DNA from: Pseudomonas gingeri
GTDB lineage: Bacteria > Pseudomonadota > Gammaproteobacteria > Pseudomonadales > Pseudomonadaceae
DNA: 64,000 nt
Direction of reading: 5' to 3'
Assembly: GCF_013385425.1 (NCBI RefSeq)
Contig: NZ_JACAQA010000010.1
Location: 1-64,000, forward strand
In this document: in pieces, positions 41,410-51,700 of the stretch
Layout: each line of letters opens with the position of its first letter
Position numbering within the stretch: position 1 is the stretch's first letter
Notes under the pieces: generated by a model
What the model saw: the letters and a program-made list of their open reading frames with translations, nothing else
Databases searched by the model: none
What the model was told of the DNA's origin: nothing
Position numbers and translations under genes: made by a program

Positions 41410-42384
41410 ATGAAAAAGACCGTACTCGCCTTCAGCCGCGTCACCCCCGCCATGGTCGAGCACCTGCGCCAAGACTTCGAAGTGATTGTCCCCGATCCCA
41501 AGCTCGGTGATCTCAACGCTCAGTTCGACGAAGCCCTGCCCCATGCCCACGGCCTGATCGGCGTCGGCCGCAAGCTCGGGCGCGCCCAGTTGGAAAACGC
41601 CGCCAAGCTCGAAGTGGTCTCCAGCGTCTCGGTCGGCTACGACAACTATGACGTGGCCTACTTCAACGAACGCGGGATCATGCTCACCAACACCCCCGAC
41701 GTGCTCACCGAAAGCACCGCCGACCTGGGCTTCGCCCTGCTGATGAGCAGCGCCCGCCGGGTCGCCGAGCTGGACGCCTGGACCAAGGCCGGGCAATGGC
41801 AAGCCAGTGTCGGCCCGGCCCTGTTCGGCGGTGATGTGCACGGCAAGACCCTGGGCATCGTCGGCATGGGCAATATCGGCGCCGCCGTGGCCCGCCGTGG
41901 TCACCTCGGTTTCAATATGCCGATCCTCTACAGCGGCAACAGCCGCAAGCCGGAACTCGAACAGCAACTCGGCGCCCAGTTCCGCAGCCTCGACGCGCTG
42001 CTGGCCGAGTCCGACTTCGTGGTGCTGGTGGTGCCCCTGAGCGACAAGACCCGTCACCTGATCAGCCATCGCGAACTGGGCCTGATGAAGTCGGACGCGA
42101 TCCTGGTGAACATTTCCCGGGGTCCGGTGGTGGACGAACCGGCACTGATCCAGGCCCTGCAAAACGGCACCCTTCGCGGCGCCGGCCTGGACGTCTACGA
42201 GAAGGAACCCCTGGCCGAGTCGCCGTTGTTCCAACTGAAGAACGCCGTGACCCTGCCGCATATCGGCTCCGCCACCCACGAAACCCGCGAAGCCATGGCC
42301 AATCGGGCGCTGGCCAACCTGCGCAGCGCCTTGTTGGGCGAGCGCCCGCGCGACCTGGTCAATCCCCAGGTCTGGAAAGGCTGA
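41410..42384 (+). CDS. D-2-hydroxyacid dehydrogenase (glyoxylate/hydroxypyruvate/2-ketogluconate reductase type)
   Basis: The 324-residue NAD(P)-dependent enzyme has the Rossmann motif GIVGMGNIG near residues 149-157. The catalytic set of the family is present: Arg in NISRGPVVDE (237), Glu in DVYEKEP, and His in LPHIGSATHE (284). SVGYDNYDVAYFNERGI and TNTPDVLTESTADL are typical of GhrB/2-ketogluconate reductases. ATG 41398 is an alternative start four codons earlier. It stands alone between a REPIN and a convergent toxin-like gene. Confidence 0.88.
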   Translation: MKKTVLAFSRVTPAMVEHLRQDFEVIVPDPKLGDLNAQFDEALPHAHGLIGVGRKLGRAQLENAAKLEVVSSVSVGYDNYDVAYFNERGIMLTNTPDVLTESTADLGFALLMSSARRVAELDAWTKAGQWQASVGPALFGGDVHGKTLGIVGMGNIGAAVARRGHLGFNMPILYSGNSRKPELEQQLGAQFRSLDALLAESDFVVLVVPLSDKTRHLISHRELGLMKSDAILVNISRGPVVDEPALIQALQNGTLRGAGLDVYEKEPLAESPLFQLKNAVTLPHIGSATHETREAMANRALANLRSALLGERPRDLVNPQVWKG

Positions 42385-42395
42385 GCGAACACCGG

Positions 42396-42416
42396 GCCCG
42401 GCTAATCCTGCCGGGC
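42396..42416. terminator. bidirectional terminator-like hairpin between convergent genes
   Basis: GCCCGGC and GCCGGGC form a perfect 7-bp stem with a 7-nt loop. It lies just after the dehydrogenase stop and overlaps the stop codon of the convergent NEL-like gene. There is no U-tract. Confidence 0.4.
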
Positions 42417-45400
42417 GTCGAGGTCTACCCGGAAAAGCCTGGGCAAGGCCTGGCGCGTGAGGATTCGCAGCCAGTTTTCACGCCGCTTCAGGTACTCACG
42501 CTGCAACGCTTCGCCACGGTTCTTGTAGTCCTGCGTGGTCTCGCCTTCCAACGGTTCATAGTCGAAGAACTCGCCAAAGAGCCGGTCGTGCTCGCTGATA
42601 TGGCTGTTCTTCAGGAACGTCTGCCAGTGACGGTTGCCCATCAATATATTATCCAGCCCTTGTTCGGTTTCGACGTGCAGGACGAGCAGGCGCATGGACT
42701 CGACCGCCCTTGGATCAACGGCCCTCGGCGCCACGTCGTCAAGAAACAGCGGCGGCAGGTGCAGATCGCCGAGCTCGGAGACGTACCCCCGAAAACGCTC
42801 CTCCGGATACTGGACGTTCTGTCTGTACACCTCATTGTGCAAGGTGAAAAAGCGGAACTCTCCCCGGGCCAGAACAAAGACCCCCAGCTCCGTCTCACTC
42901 ACCTCGGTCTGACGGCGCGCGAACGCATAAAACGCCTCCAACTCCATCTGCCGGAAAATCTCAAAGGCCGTCGAGTCCCCCAGCCCACCGTAGTGAACGA
43001 TATCGAATAACCGGGTGCGCAACTCCCGGTCCTGTGCGCCCAAAGAGAGGAGGTACTCCATATGCCTGACCAGGTCGTCGCGAATCGCATCCTTGCTCTC
43101 CAGATACAACTCGGGAAGCTTGGCCAATTCCCTGAAAAAAACCAGGAACTCCTCCCCCGAGGCGTCGGACAAGCTCCGCCAGGCCTGCGTAAGCGCCTCG
43201 TCGAGGCCTTCCGAATGCCCCCCCAGCCACAGATCGAGCCCCTCCACTTCCGGCACATCAAAACCGAAACGGCTAGAGGGATGACTCAGTTTGAAGTATT
43301 GAAGGCGCCGCCGCGTATTGCCTGAAAGCGGGTTGTTGGTCAGCGTCACCGCTACCGGTTCAGCATTCTCGGCCCTGGCGGCCGCGAACCCGGTGAAGAC
43401 CCGTCCCGAAATATCCCGAATGCGGTTGTTGCTCAAGTCGGCAAAGACCAGTTGGCGCAGCTGCTCGATCCCCTCAGGCAAGGTTTCTATCCGGGTATTG
43501 TGCAGATCCAGCTTTCTCAGCAAATGCAGCTCGTCGAGATCGGGTGGATACCCCAGCGGATTGTCACTCAGGTCCAGCTGGACCAGTTCGCTCATGCCGG
43601 CCAGGCGCCGATGACCGCCCCGGGGAAAGGCAATGCGGTTATGCGCCAGCTTGAGCCGGCGCAACTCGCGCATCGAGCCTTCCAATACAGGAAAATCGGA
43701 CAGCCGATTGTGGGACAGATCCAGTTCCTGCAACGACACGAACTGACGCAGGAACTGGTCGAGAAACACCGGCGCCTCGATTTTCATGCTGCGCATCGAC
43801 AAGCGCGTGACGTGGGAAAAATCGGCCACTCGGGGAAACAACGGAAAGCGACTGACCTCCAGGCGGTCCAGGTTCAGTAGGTAACCGGCTTCTCCACTGT
43901 TTTGCGCGGGGGCGCGCAAGGTTTCCCGGCGCCAACACTGCTTGATGCGTTTGGCGAACTGATACAAATGCGCCCGTGATTCAGCGTTATACCTCGTCTG
44001 GCGCCAGCGCTTGAGATCGCCTCGGAGTGCGTCCAGCTCCCGAACCCGTTGACGGATCACCCCGTCACGACTGGCGAAATCCTCCCCCAGCAACGCCAAC
44101 TGTCGAGATGCTTCGGCATAGGAATAGCCCGAATACAGGCCTCTGAAACGCTTCAATTGCCGATTGTGCCGCCCTTCACCACCACTCAGTTCATAGCCGA
44201 CCCGGCCGTCGGCCAGACGCCGGGGCGGCACGAAACCGGGGATCTCGGGGCGCATGCCCAACAAGCGCTTCGCCCGCCCACGGTCAGCGACCGCCGCACC
44301 GGCCAGGTCTCGCCGCAACTGGCTGGCAAACCCGCTGGGGACCAGCGCCCTGCGCGCGGGCTCCGGCAACGCGGCCACTATCGAGGGAATCAGGTTGCGA
44401 CTCACCGGACGCAGGCCACGACCCTGACCGGCGGCAGGCGCGTAGCCTTCGGCGGACTTGACGATCACTGCCCGCTGGGACGCATCGGCACTGCCCAGGC
44501 TGTCGAGCAGCGTCCCCGAGGCCGAGGTCTCGCGGATCTCGATACGCAGGTCGGCCGGCCATCCCGGCAGATGTTCGAGCAGATGCAAGGCCAGCCGGTC
44601 GTTGTCGCCATTGATCAAGCTGTCGACCTGAAACCCTTCCAGCGCCCGAGCGAGCCGGACATCCTGAATCCACCAACGCGCCTCTTGCCCCAGCGCCAGG
44701 GGCAGCTTGCCGGTTTCCATCTCGCGGATCTGCGGGTCATCGGCCTGCTCGACGATCTCCCGGGCCAGCGGCTCCGGCAGGCTGGGGAAAAGCCGACGAA
44801 TCAGCGCGGTCGACGGATCGCTGTCAGGCGCCCGGGCCCGCTCAAGCGCATTGCCCAGCAGGCTCTTGAGTGCCTGGGTATCCTCGCGGTTTTTTTCACC
44901 CAGCGCCTGCACACGGCTCGCTTCATCCCGTTCGCTGTCACCGAAGAGTGCGAGGCGCTCCTGATCGTTCAACTGTTCGAGCGCCCGGCTCAGCACCTTG
45001 TCGAGCTGGCCGGTGCTACCCAGTCGATCGAGGCTGTCACCGACCCGCACATGACTGTCCACCCGCTGCAGCGTATCCATCAGCAGGCCCGGTGCCCGCA
45101 AACGGGTCACATGCACCTTGCGCAACTGGTTCTCGCTGACATCACAGATCGCCATCAGTTGTCGCGCCAGCTCATCGGATTGCGCCGCCGCCCGCTCACC
45201 CAGCCGCCGAAACAGCTTCAGCCCTTCCCATTCCAGCGGCTGCTCCTGCTCATGCCACCAGGCACCGGCGCCGTTGTGCTCCAGCTCAAGCCGGTAAGCT
45301 CCGGGCAAGCGCGGATGCTCGATGCCCCAGTCGTCGAACAGCGGATGCCGGTCGACCTCGAACACCCCGTCATCCAGGGGCAGCCAGGTCTTGTCCTGCC

Positions 45401-48400
45401 AGCGATACAGCCCCAGCGAATCGGGTTCCAGCTCGGCAGGCAGGTCGACGGGTTGCCGATAGGCCTGCGCCGAATCGTTCCAGGGCCGTATATCACCGTC
45501 CTCGGTGCGCCGGTCCGTCAGGGCGTCCCCCGCGTCGCGGCGCAATCGCCCGGCATTGTCCGCGGTCGCATCGTTGATCCCCAGGCGGATCTGATCATCA
45601 CGGTTCAACGCGCGGTTGAACGCCTTGTAGAAGTTGTCATCGCCCGCCGGGACCGGGCGCTCATCCTGGCTGAGCGTATCGAATACCGCATAACGTCCCT
45701 GCCCGTGATGGCGCAGCAACACCTGCTTGCCCGCCGGGTCGGCGGCCACCGACGCCACGGGTTGCCCAGGCCGGACCTCGGTAATCTCCAGGGTCATCCC
45801 GAGTTTTTGCCCGAGCAGCGCCGCCATGCCTTCACGGGCCCAGGCATCCGTCGACGCATTCCAGGCCCGGCGGTGATAGATGCCATCGAGCGCCCGCTCC
45901 AGGCTCAGGCTTCTGGCTGCTTGCGCGAGCCCATGGCGAGGGCCTTCGGGCAACAGGCCCGAGGTCATGAACCCGGCCCGTTCGGCGCTCGACAATGGCT
46001 GGCTGCGCCACCACTCGGCAACCCGCGCGGGGGACAGGTCCGGATGCAAGGTCAAGGTCTGTTCGAGCAACGCCGGTCGCGGCGTGCTCGCCACCGGAAG
46101 AAACCTGCGCAGACCCGGCGCCAACTCCGACCGCTCGGACTTCAGCCGCCCCGGATAACGGCTCAGGGCTTCGAACAAGTGGACTCTTTCACGAATGACA
46201 AGATCAACCACCCGCCGCCTGAGGATAACGGCCCTGCTCGAAAACGCCTGGTTGGGCGCAACGGGCCGGCTTATCACCGCATCGCTCGGCAACAACCCAA
46301 GAATCAACCCCACCGGCCCCAGATCGTGATCGGCGATGGCCTCCGGCGCAGCGTGATCCACATACCCGCCATCCGCCAGACGGCGTATCGAAACATGCAG
46401 GTCATGTTCGGCCAGGGTGTCTTTTTTCCCGTAGGCCTCCAGCAGCGTGCCCTCCTGGTCATGAATACTCAGGGCCAGCTCGTCCGGCCAGTCCGGCAAT
46501 TGCGTCAGCGCCGAGAACAGTGCCCGATCACCTTCCTCCGGCAACGGCAGCCGCGACACCAACGGTGCGCTCAAGGCCTGCAGGGCGCGGTCGGTGTTAT
46601 GCCGCTTGATGGTGTCGACCAGCGCGGCCGGCGCCGGCTCGCCCGCCCAGACCCGCTGCAGGGTGTGCGAGCGGCTCCCGCTGATCCGGCTCAAGCGGGT
46701 CAGCTCCTGGCCGGTCAAGGGCCCGCCGGGCAGCAGTCGCTCGCCCAGTTGGCTAAGGGTCGGCGGCTCGGGGTTGTCCAGTGCCAGCTGCCAACGCTGC
46801 AGGTCCGGATCGAAATTCACCGCCGGGCGGAATACGTCGGGGTCCGGATGCACCAGGGTGTATTGCCCGGAGACGGGGTCGTGGGCCAGCTCGAATGCCC
46901 GCCGTTCGCCCTCGACCAGAAACTCGCCGTATGGCTTGCCGCCCCGCTCGATCACCCCGGAGGCCCGCACCGCTTCGCCATGCAGCAGACCGATTTTCAC
47001 GCTGACATAACGGTCCAGCCGGGAAGCCCAGAGGGTATGCTTGCCCGCCACCTGGACCCGGTGCACGGCGCCCAGACAACCCTGCAGTTCCCGGTGACGG
47101 CGTATCGACCACTTCACCGCGTTGCGATGAAGGCCCGCGCTGATCAACAGATTGCCGATATCGATGACCGACTGGGCCAGTTGCTCCGGACGCCCTTTCG
47201 CCGCTTCCGTCAGGCCCTGGATAAAGTTGTAGCCCAGGCTCCCGAACAGGGCGATCTGCACCACCCGCCCCATGCCGCGCAGCCCGCCCGGCACCGGCAA
47301 CAGCAACAGGCCGAGCACTTCATCCAGCACCGCACTGGCACCTTCGATAAATGCGCGCCAATCCTGAACCGAGCGTTCGACCGCCAGTTCGTTAAGGTTC
47401 TGCTGGTCACGTTGTCGGTAATAGTCTCGCAACGCCTTCGCGGGCGTGCTCGTCAGTTCCAGGTACTTCCACTGGAGTGTTTCGAGCAGCGGCGCCGGAA
47501 AAGCCCAATGGAAGGCATCGTAGAGCCCGCCGGTCACGGCGTTCAGCCCTTCCGGGCGTGGATGCTCGGTGACGATATCGCGCACCACGGCCTGCTGCTT
47601 GATGCTCAATGGCGCCAGGAACCAGTTGAGGCGCTTTTGCCCATTGTCGTCCTTGAGCTGCTGCTTGAACTCGGTCTCGAACGTTGACCTGTCGCAGTGA
47701 TAACGCAACGCCCCGCCCAGGCGGTTCGGGTAGTAACTGAAAACACCGTCGAACCGCTCGATTTCGAAGGTGAACAACGGCAGTTCGAGAAAACTGGAGA
47801 TCACGTCGCTCTCGCCAAAAAGCGCCTTGCCCAGTTGATAGGAGAGGTTGACCTTTTTCAGAATGGCCACGACTTCGTTGTCCGGGAGCCGGATCGATAC
47901 GGCATTCACCGTCACGCTGTCCGGCGCGCTCCATAAAGCATGGCGCAGGACAGTGAAGGGCGCGTTGGTGACCCCGGTGGCGGCGCCATTGCGATAGGCC
48001 TCGTAGGGATGGAACAGGATCTCGGCCCAGGCCATCTGCTCCAGGTGCTGGCCCAGCACGCCCCCCTCGCCCAGCGCCTTGTCCACGCGCGCCTTGAGAT
48101 CGCGCCCGAAATCCAGGTCGCGGGCGATGCTCACGAAGTCGTGGATCGGCATCATGCTGACCTTGTTGATTTCATGGGGCGGGAAGCCCCATCGATAGCC
48201 GGGGCCGGGCCGCTCGTTGATCCAGCTGGCACGCACCTGGTTGGAGCTGAACAGATCGCCGAAGCCGAAGTTGAGGCAGGCCGCCTGCCAGAGCGACAAA
48301 CTGTAGACATGGGCCAACGGTGCGTTGGAGTCGTAGGCCCGCTTGTTGCGTTGGCCGGGTACCCAACCGCTCTCCTTGAATTCCATGTGCAGGGTGTGGA

Positions 48401-48737
48401 TATAGATCTTGCGGGGGTCCAGGTCGCGCCCGGTGCTTTCGCGCAAGGCTTCACGCAAACGCTTGAGCCCGTCCTGCTCGAAGGTGCTGCCGAGCTTGCG
48501 ATTCTCGGCTTCGACAGCCTCGGTCATTTTGCTGAGGTAGCGAAACGCGCTGGCATAGGTCAGCCGCTCGACCTCGTTCAGGGGCCCCATCGCCGCGGCG
48601 GAAACGGACAACAGATGATTGCCGATGTCCGCGAATCGCCAACTCTTGCGCGAGTGCACAAAACGTTGCTGCTCCTCGATAAGCGATTGGGTCTCAAGCT
48701 CGACAGCGGGGTCGGGAAGGGGGTGGGAAGCGTCCAT
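42402..48737 (-). CDS. giant LRR protein with dermonecrotic-toxin-like N-terminus and NEL-like C-terminus, catalytic Cys absent
   Basis: The ~2111-residue protein is of a Pseudomonas family annotated as dermonecrotic-toxin-domain (DUF6543) / NEL-type E3 ligases. A hydrophobic stretch (LLLPVPGGLRGMGRVVQIALFG, near 465) is followed by long helical repeats. Leucine-rich repeats at about 1635-1780 (LDLSHNRLSDFP..., LDLSDNPLGYPP..., LDLHNTRIETLPEGI...) precede a NEL-like tail. IpaH/SlrP-type NEL enzymes use a cysteine in a CxD motif; the corresponding place here reads HYGGLGDSTAFEIFRQMEL, and the last ~290 residues contain no cysteine. I prefer ATG 48737 (MDASHPLP, AGAG upstream); ATG 48749 and a TTG at 48791 are alternatives. 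It follows its paralogue by 59 bp. There is no secretion signal; the secretion route is unknown. Confidence 0.8.
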   Translation of the reverse strand: MDASHPLPDPAVELETQSLIEEQQRFVHSRKSWRFADIGNHLLSVSAAAMGPLNEVERLTYASAFRYLSKMTEAVEAENRKLGSTFEQDGLKRLREALRESTGRDLDPRKIYIHTLHMEFKESGWVPGQRNKRAYDSNAPLAHVYSLSLWQAACLNFGFGDLFSSNQVRASWINERPGPGYRWGFPPHEINKVSMMPIHDFVSIARDLDFGRDLKARVDKALGEGGVLGQHLEQMAWAEILFHPYEAYRNGAATGVTNAPFTVLRHALWSAPDSVTVNAVSIRLPDNEVVAILKKVNLSYQLGKALFGESDVISSFLELPLFTFEIERFDGVFSYYPNRLGGALRYHCDRSTFETEFKQQLKDDNGQKRLNWFLAPLSIKQQAVVRDIVTEHPRPEGLNAVTGGLYDAFHWAFPAPLLETLQWKYLELTSTPAKALRDYYRQRDQQNLNELAVERSVQDWRAFIEGASAVLDEVLGLLLLPVPGGLRGMGRVVQIALFGSLGYNFIQGLTEAAKGRPEQLAQSVIDIGNLLISAGLHRNAVKWSIRRHRELQGCLGAVHRVQVAGKHTLWASRLDRYVSVKIGLLHGEAVRASGVIERGGKPYGEFLVEGERRAFELAHDPVSGQYTLVHPDPDVFRPAVNFDPDLQRWQLALDNPEPPTLSQLGERLLPGGPLTGQELTRLSRISGSRSHTLQRVWAGEPAPAALVDTIKRHNTDRALQALSAPLVSRLPLPEEGDRALFSALTQLPDWPDELALSIHDQEGTLLEAYGKKDTLAEHDLHVSIRRLADGGYVDHAAPEAIADHDLGPVGLILGLLPSDAVISRPVAPNQAFSSRAVILRRRVVDLVIRERVHLFEALSRYPGRLKSERSELAPGLRRFLPVASTPRPALLEQTLTLHPDLSPARVAEWWRSQPLSSAERAGFMTSGLLPEGPRHGLAQAARSLSLERALDGIYHRRAWNASTDAWAREGMAALLGQKLGMTLEITEVRPGQPVASVAADPAGKQVLLRHHGQGRYAVFDTLSQDERPVPAGDDNFYKAFNRALNRDDQIRLGINDATADNAGRLRRDAGDALTDRRTEDGDIRPWNDSAQAYRQPVDLPAELEPDSLGLYRWQDKTWLPLDDGVFEVDRHPLFDDWGIEHPRLPGAYRLELEHNGAGAWWHEQEQPLEWEGLKLFRRLGERAAAQSDELARQLMAICDVSENQLRKVHVTRLRAPGLLMDTLQRVDSHVRVGDSLDRLGSTGQLDKVLSRALEQLNDQERLALFGDSERDEASRVQALGEKNREDTQALKSLLGNALERARAPDSDPSTALIRRLFPSLPEPLAREIVEQADDPQIREMETGKLPLALGQEARWWIQDVRLARALEGFQVDSLINGDNDRLALHLLEHLPGWPADLRIEIRETSASGTLLDSLGSADASQRAVIVKSAEGYAPAAGQGRGLRPVSRNLIPSIVAALPEPARRALVPSGFASQLRRDLAGAAVADRGRAKRLLGMRPEIPGFVPPRRLADGRVGYELSGGEGRHNRQLKRFRGLYSGYSYAEASRQLALLGEDFASRDGVIRQRVRELDALRGDLKRWRQTRYNAESRAHLYQFAKRIKQCWRRETLRAPAQNSGEAGYLLNLDRLEVSRFPLFPRVADFSHVTRLSMRSMKIEAPVFLDQFLRQFVSLQELDLSHNRLSDFPVLEGSMRELRRLKLAHNRIAFPRGGHRRLAGMSELVQLDLSDNPLGYPPDLDELHLLRKLDLHNTRIETLPEGIEQLRQLVFADLSNNRIRDISGRVFTGFAAARAENAEPVAVTLTNNPLSGNTRRRLQYFKLSHPSSRFGFDVPEVEGLDLWLGGHSEGLDEALTQAWRSLSDASGEEFLVFFRELAKLPELYLESKDAIRDDLVRHMEYLLSLGAQDRELRTRLFDIVHYGGLGDSTAFEIFRQMELEAFYAFARRQTEVSETELGVFVLARGEFRFFTLHNEVYRQNVQYPEERFRGYVSELGDLHLPPLFLDDVAPRAVDPRAVESMRLLVLHVETEQGLDNILMGNRHWQTFLKNSHISEHDRLFGEFFDYEPLEGETTQDYKNRGEALQREYLKRRENWLRILTRQALPRLFRVDLDARQD

Positions 48738-48796
48738 GGTTGCTCTTTTCATTGCTGGAAAAGCCCAGCCTAGCCCTCCCTCCCCGGGCAACGGTT

Positions 48797-51700
48797 CTAA
48801 CTAAATACGACAGGGGTCGTGTCACTCAGGGCACTGATCGTCAGCGTGTCGATCCGCGCGTTACGCTCCGGCTCGGGCAACGATTGGAAATCCTCCCGGT
48901 AGGCCCGCTCCAGAAACCTGCGCCAGGCAATGTCCGACTTCAGGTAACGATGCAGGCCCGCCGGCTCCGCCGCCGTTTCCATCCGCCGGACATGCTGGAC
49001 CATGACCTCGAGCTGAGCATCGCTCAACATCACCTGCTCCTTGTAGAAACGTCCGTTGAACAGGTCGGGCAATTCCAGCCGCTCGGCCAACAGCTCCCAA
49101 TAAGCCCGGTAAACACCCAGATCGGCGACCTTGTTCCAGAGCACCTGCAAGCGGAACTTGCCTTTGAGCAAGCGCAGCAGCCGGGCCTGGGCCGTGGCCT
49201 TGTCGACCTCGTTCAAGGCCTGGCGGCAGAGCACCGCGAACTCCAGTTCGTTGAACACCCGCAACCTGCCCGTCCCCTCGGCCGTCAACACCAGTTGCCG
49301 GATAAACAGCTGTTCGCAAAAATCCGCGCTTTCGGCTATCGCCTCGAGCACCCGCCAGACACGTTGAGTCAGATCTCTGCGCACAGCGGAAAACTGCGGA
49401 TCATAGAAGGTCGCCAAGGCGCTCAATTGCTCCAGGAAGTCGAAGAATGCATCGGCGTCCGGATCATCCCTGAGCCGTTGCCAGATCCAGTTCTGCTCAT
49501 CGCTACGCTCCACGGCCGAGCCCCAGGCTTCGATACCGACAGGCCCTGAAAGCTCGGCGATGGCCAGCCCGAAGGTAATGCCCTCGCCCTTTTGTTTGCG
49601 GGCATCGACCGATAGTTTGGCCAGCGCGTCCTGCTCCAGCGGATTACCCTCCAGATGCACGCCACGCTTGAGCAGCCGCGGAGCCGAGAGCAGGGTATCG
49701 GGTACCTGGCGGATCCGGTTATGGGCCAGGTTCATGTAGGCCAGGCTCTTGAGAAAGACCGTACCCGAGGGCCATGAATCCATGCCGGTCCGGCTCAGGT
49801 TCAGTGACTGCAAGTCGGACAGGGCACCGAAATCGGGGAGCAGCTTCAGTGGATTCCCGCGCAAGTTCAGTATTTTCAAGCTTTTCAGCCCGACCAGTTG
49901 CAAGGCCGCAGGCTCGGTCAGGACAATCTGGTTTTCCTCCAGGTCGAGTTCTTCCAGCGCCTTCATCTGGCCAATCTCAGGGGGCAGACGCTTGAGGCCG
50001 GCGCCATACAGGCGCAGGTGCTTCAAGGCAGGAAACGCGCTCAGGAACGCATTCACATAGCTGATCTCAAGGTTCATGTCGCGCACCAGCAGTTGGGTAA
50101 CGTGCCTGAACGACACACTGAGCCTGGGCATCTGCTCGACCGCAAAGCCTTCGAGCAGCAACAGGCCGCCCAGCAGATTGCGGCTTTCCCAGCGCCAGCA
50201 ACGCCTGATCCGCGACGCCATGGCCATGCGCATCCTGAAGTTCACGTCCCATGCCATTCCGTCCGCGCCGCGCGGGGCATCGACCCAGGTCACCAGCTCG
50301 TTTTTCAACGTGATGTAGTCGCGCTCCAACGCCTCGACCGCCCGCCGTTGCTCCGCGCTGGTGCTACCTGCCGCGCGCAGCAGGTCGAACAACTCCTGAT
50401 TGGTGGCACCGCGATAGAGTTTTTTCAACCGGCCAAACAGCTCCACCCCTGGCAGGCTTCGGCCGCGCCCGCTCAGCGCGAGGCCAATCTGACCGCTGCG
50501 CTGGCGCACCAGACGGCGCGGCAGTGAGGCCCAGGGCGGAGCGGGACGCAAGCCGAGCCGTTGGCGCAGTTCGGCGCGCTGGCGAATCGCCTGCTGGCTG
50601 ATCAGGTTTTTCAACAGCGCCTCCGGTCCTTGCGCGCCTCCCCAGGGCAAGCGGGCGGGCAGATCCTGGACCACGCGGGACAAGGCCAGCAGCAGGTCGC
50701 TTTGCGCCGTGCCCTGTCGGGAAACCTGCTCGCCCTCGACGATAAACGACTCATAACCGTCGGGCCGCTTGACCACTACGCGTCGCTTGTCGATATCGGC
50801 GCTGCCGCTGCTCTCCAGCAGCGGACCGTCGACGCCCGTCTCGCGGATTTCGATCCGCGCCTGCTCCGGCCAACCCGGCAGGGCCTTGAGTACCACCAAC
50901 AAGACCTGATCGCTATGGGCATTGCTCAAGCCGTCGGGGCTCAAACCCATGAGGGCCCGGCCCAGGAGAGCTTCCTCGCACCACCAGTGGGCCTCTTCGG
51001 CCAACGCCAGCGGTATACGTCGCGAGTCGGTGATCAGCTGACGTTGCCATGATTCGCTGTGCTCCAGTATCTCCTCGGCCACCCCGCCAGGCAGGTCGGC
51101 AAAAACCTGTTCCAGCAGTCTCGGCAAAGGCTTCGCCGCTTGGCCGCGCTGGCCGGACAGACCATCGGCCAGCGCCTGCCTGACCCGTCGCGGATCACTC
51201 GCCAGGCGACGCAGCAGGTAGCCGACCAACTGGTTTCCCGACAAGCCCGGATCGAGGGCCAGCCACAGATCATCCGCGGAGCCGAGACCATTGAGCGCCG
51301 TTTTGAACAACGCCGGCAGTTCCGCCGAGCGCCAGGTCAGCGAGGCGATATTCCGCTCGATATCCAGGTAATCCCTGAAGCGCTGCATGACCGACAGCAG
51401 GAAGGCCGGAGGTCGTTGATTGCAGAAAATCGTCTGGCGCAACAGGCTGTCGGAGGTATCGCTCACCGCCAGTATCTGCCGCGCGACCGTCTCGGAAAAC
51501 GATGCCGCCTGCCCACCCAGGCGACGAAACGCCGTCGGCCCCTCCCACTCCAGCGGGTCTTCGAACTCGTGCCACCAGGCACTGGCGTCGTTATGTTCCA
51601 GGCGCGGTGTATAGGCCCCCGGCAGATCGGCGGGGTTGATTCGCCAATCCTCGGGCAACCCCGTGTTTTCAATGCGATAAAGGCCGCCCTCAAGCGACAG

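Noticed and set aside
44049..47687. A 1212-codon open frame on the plus strand opposite the NEL-like gene
   Set aside because: It is antisense to a clearly coding gene with recognisable LRR domains; its translation is rich in Arg/Gln/Pro with no domain, as expected from G+C-rich shadow frames.
49300..49330. Cysteine in FCEQLF of the NEL-like paralogue considered as the catalytic residue
   Set aside because: Counting from the conserved LF to the conserved FNELEF places the CxD motif 11 residues later, where no cysteine is present; a structure-based alignment could change this.
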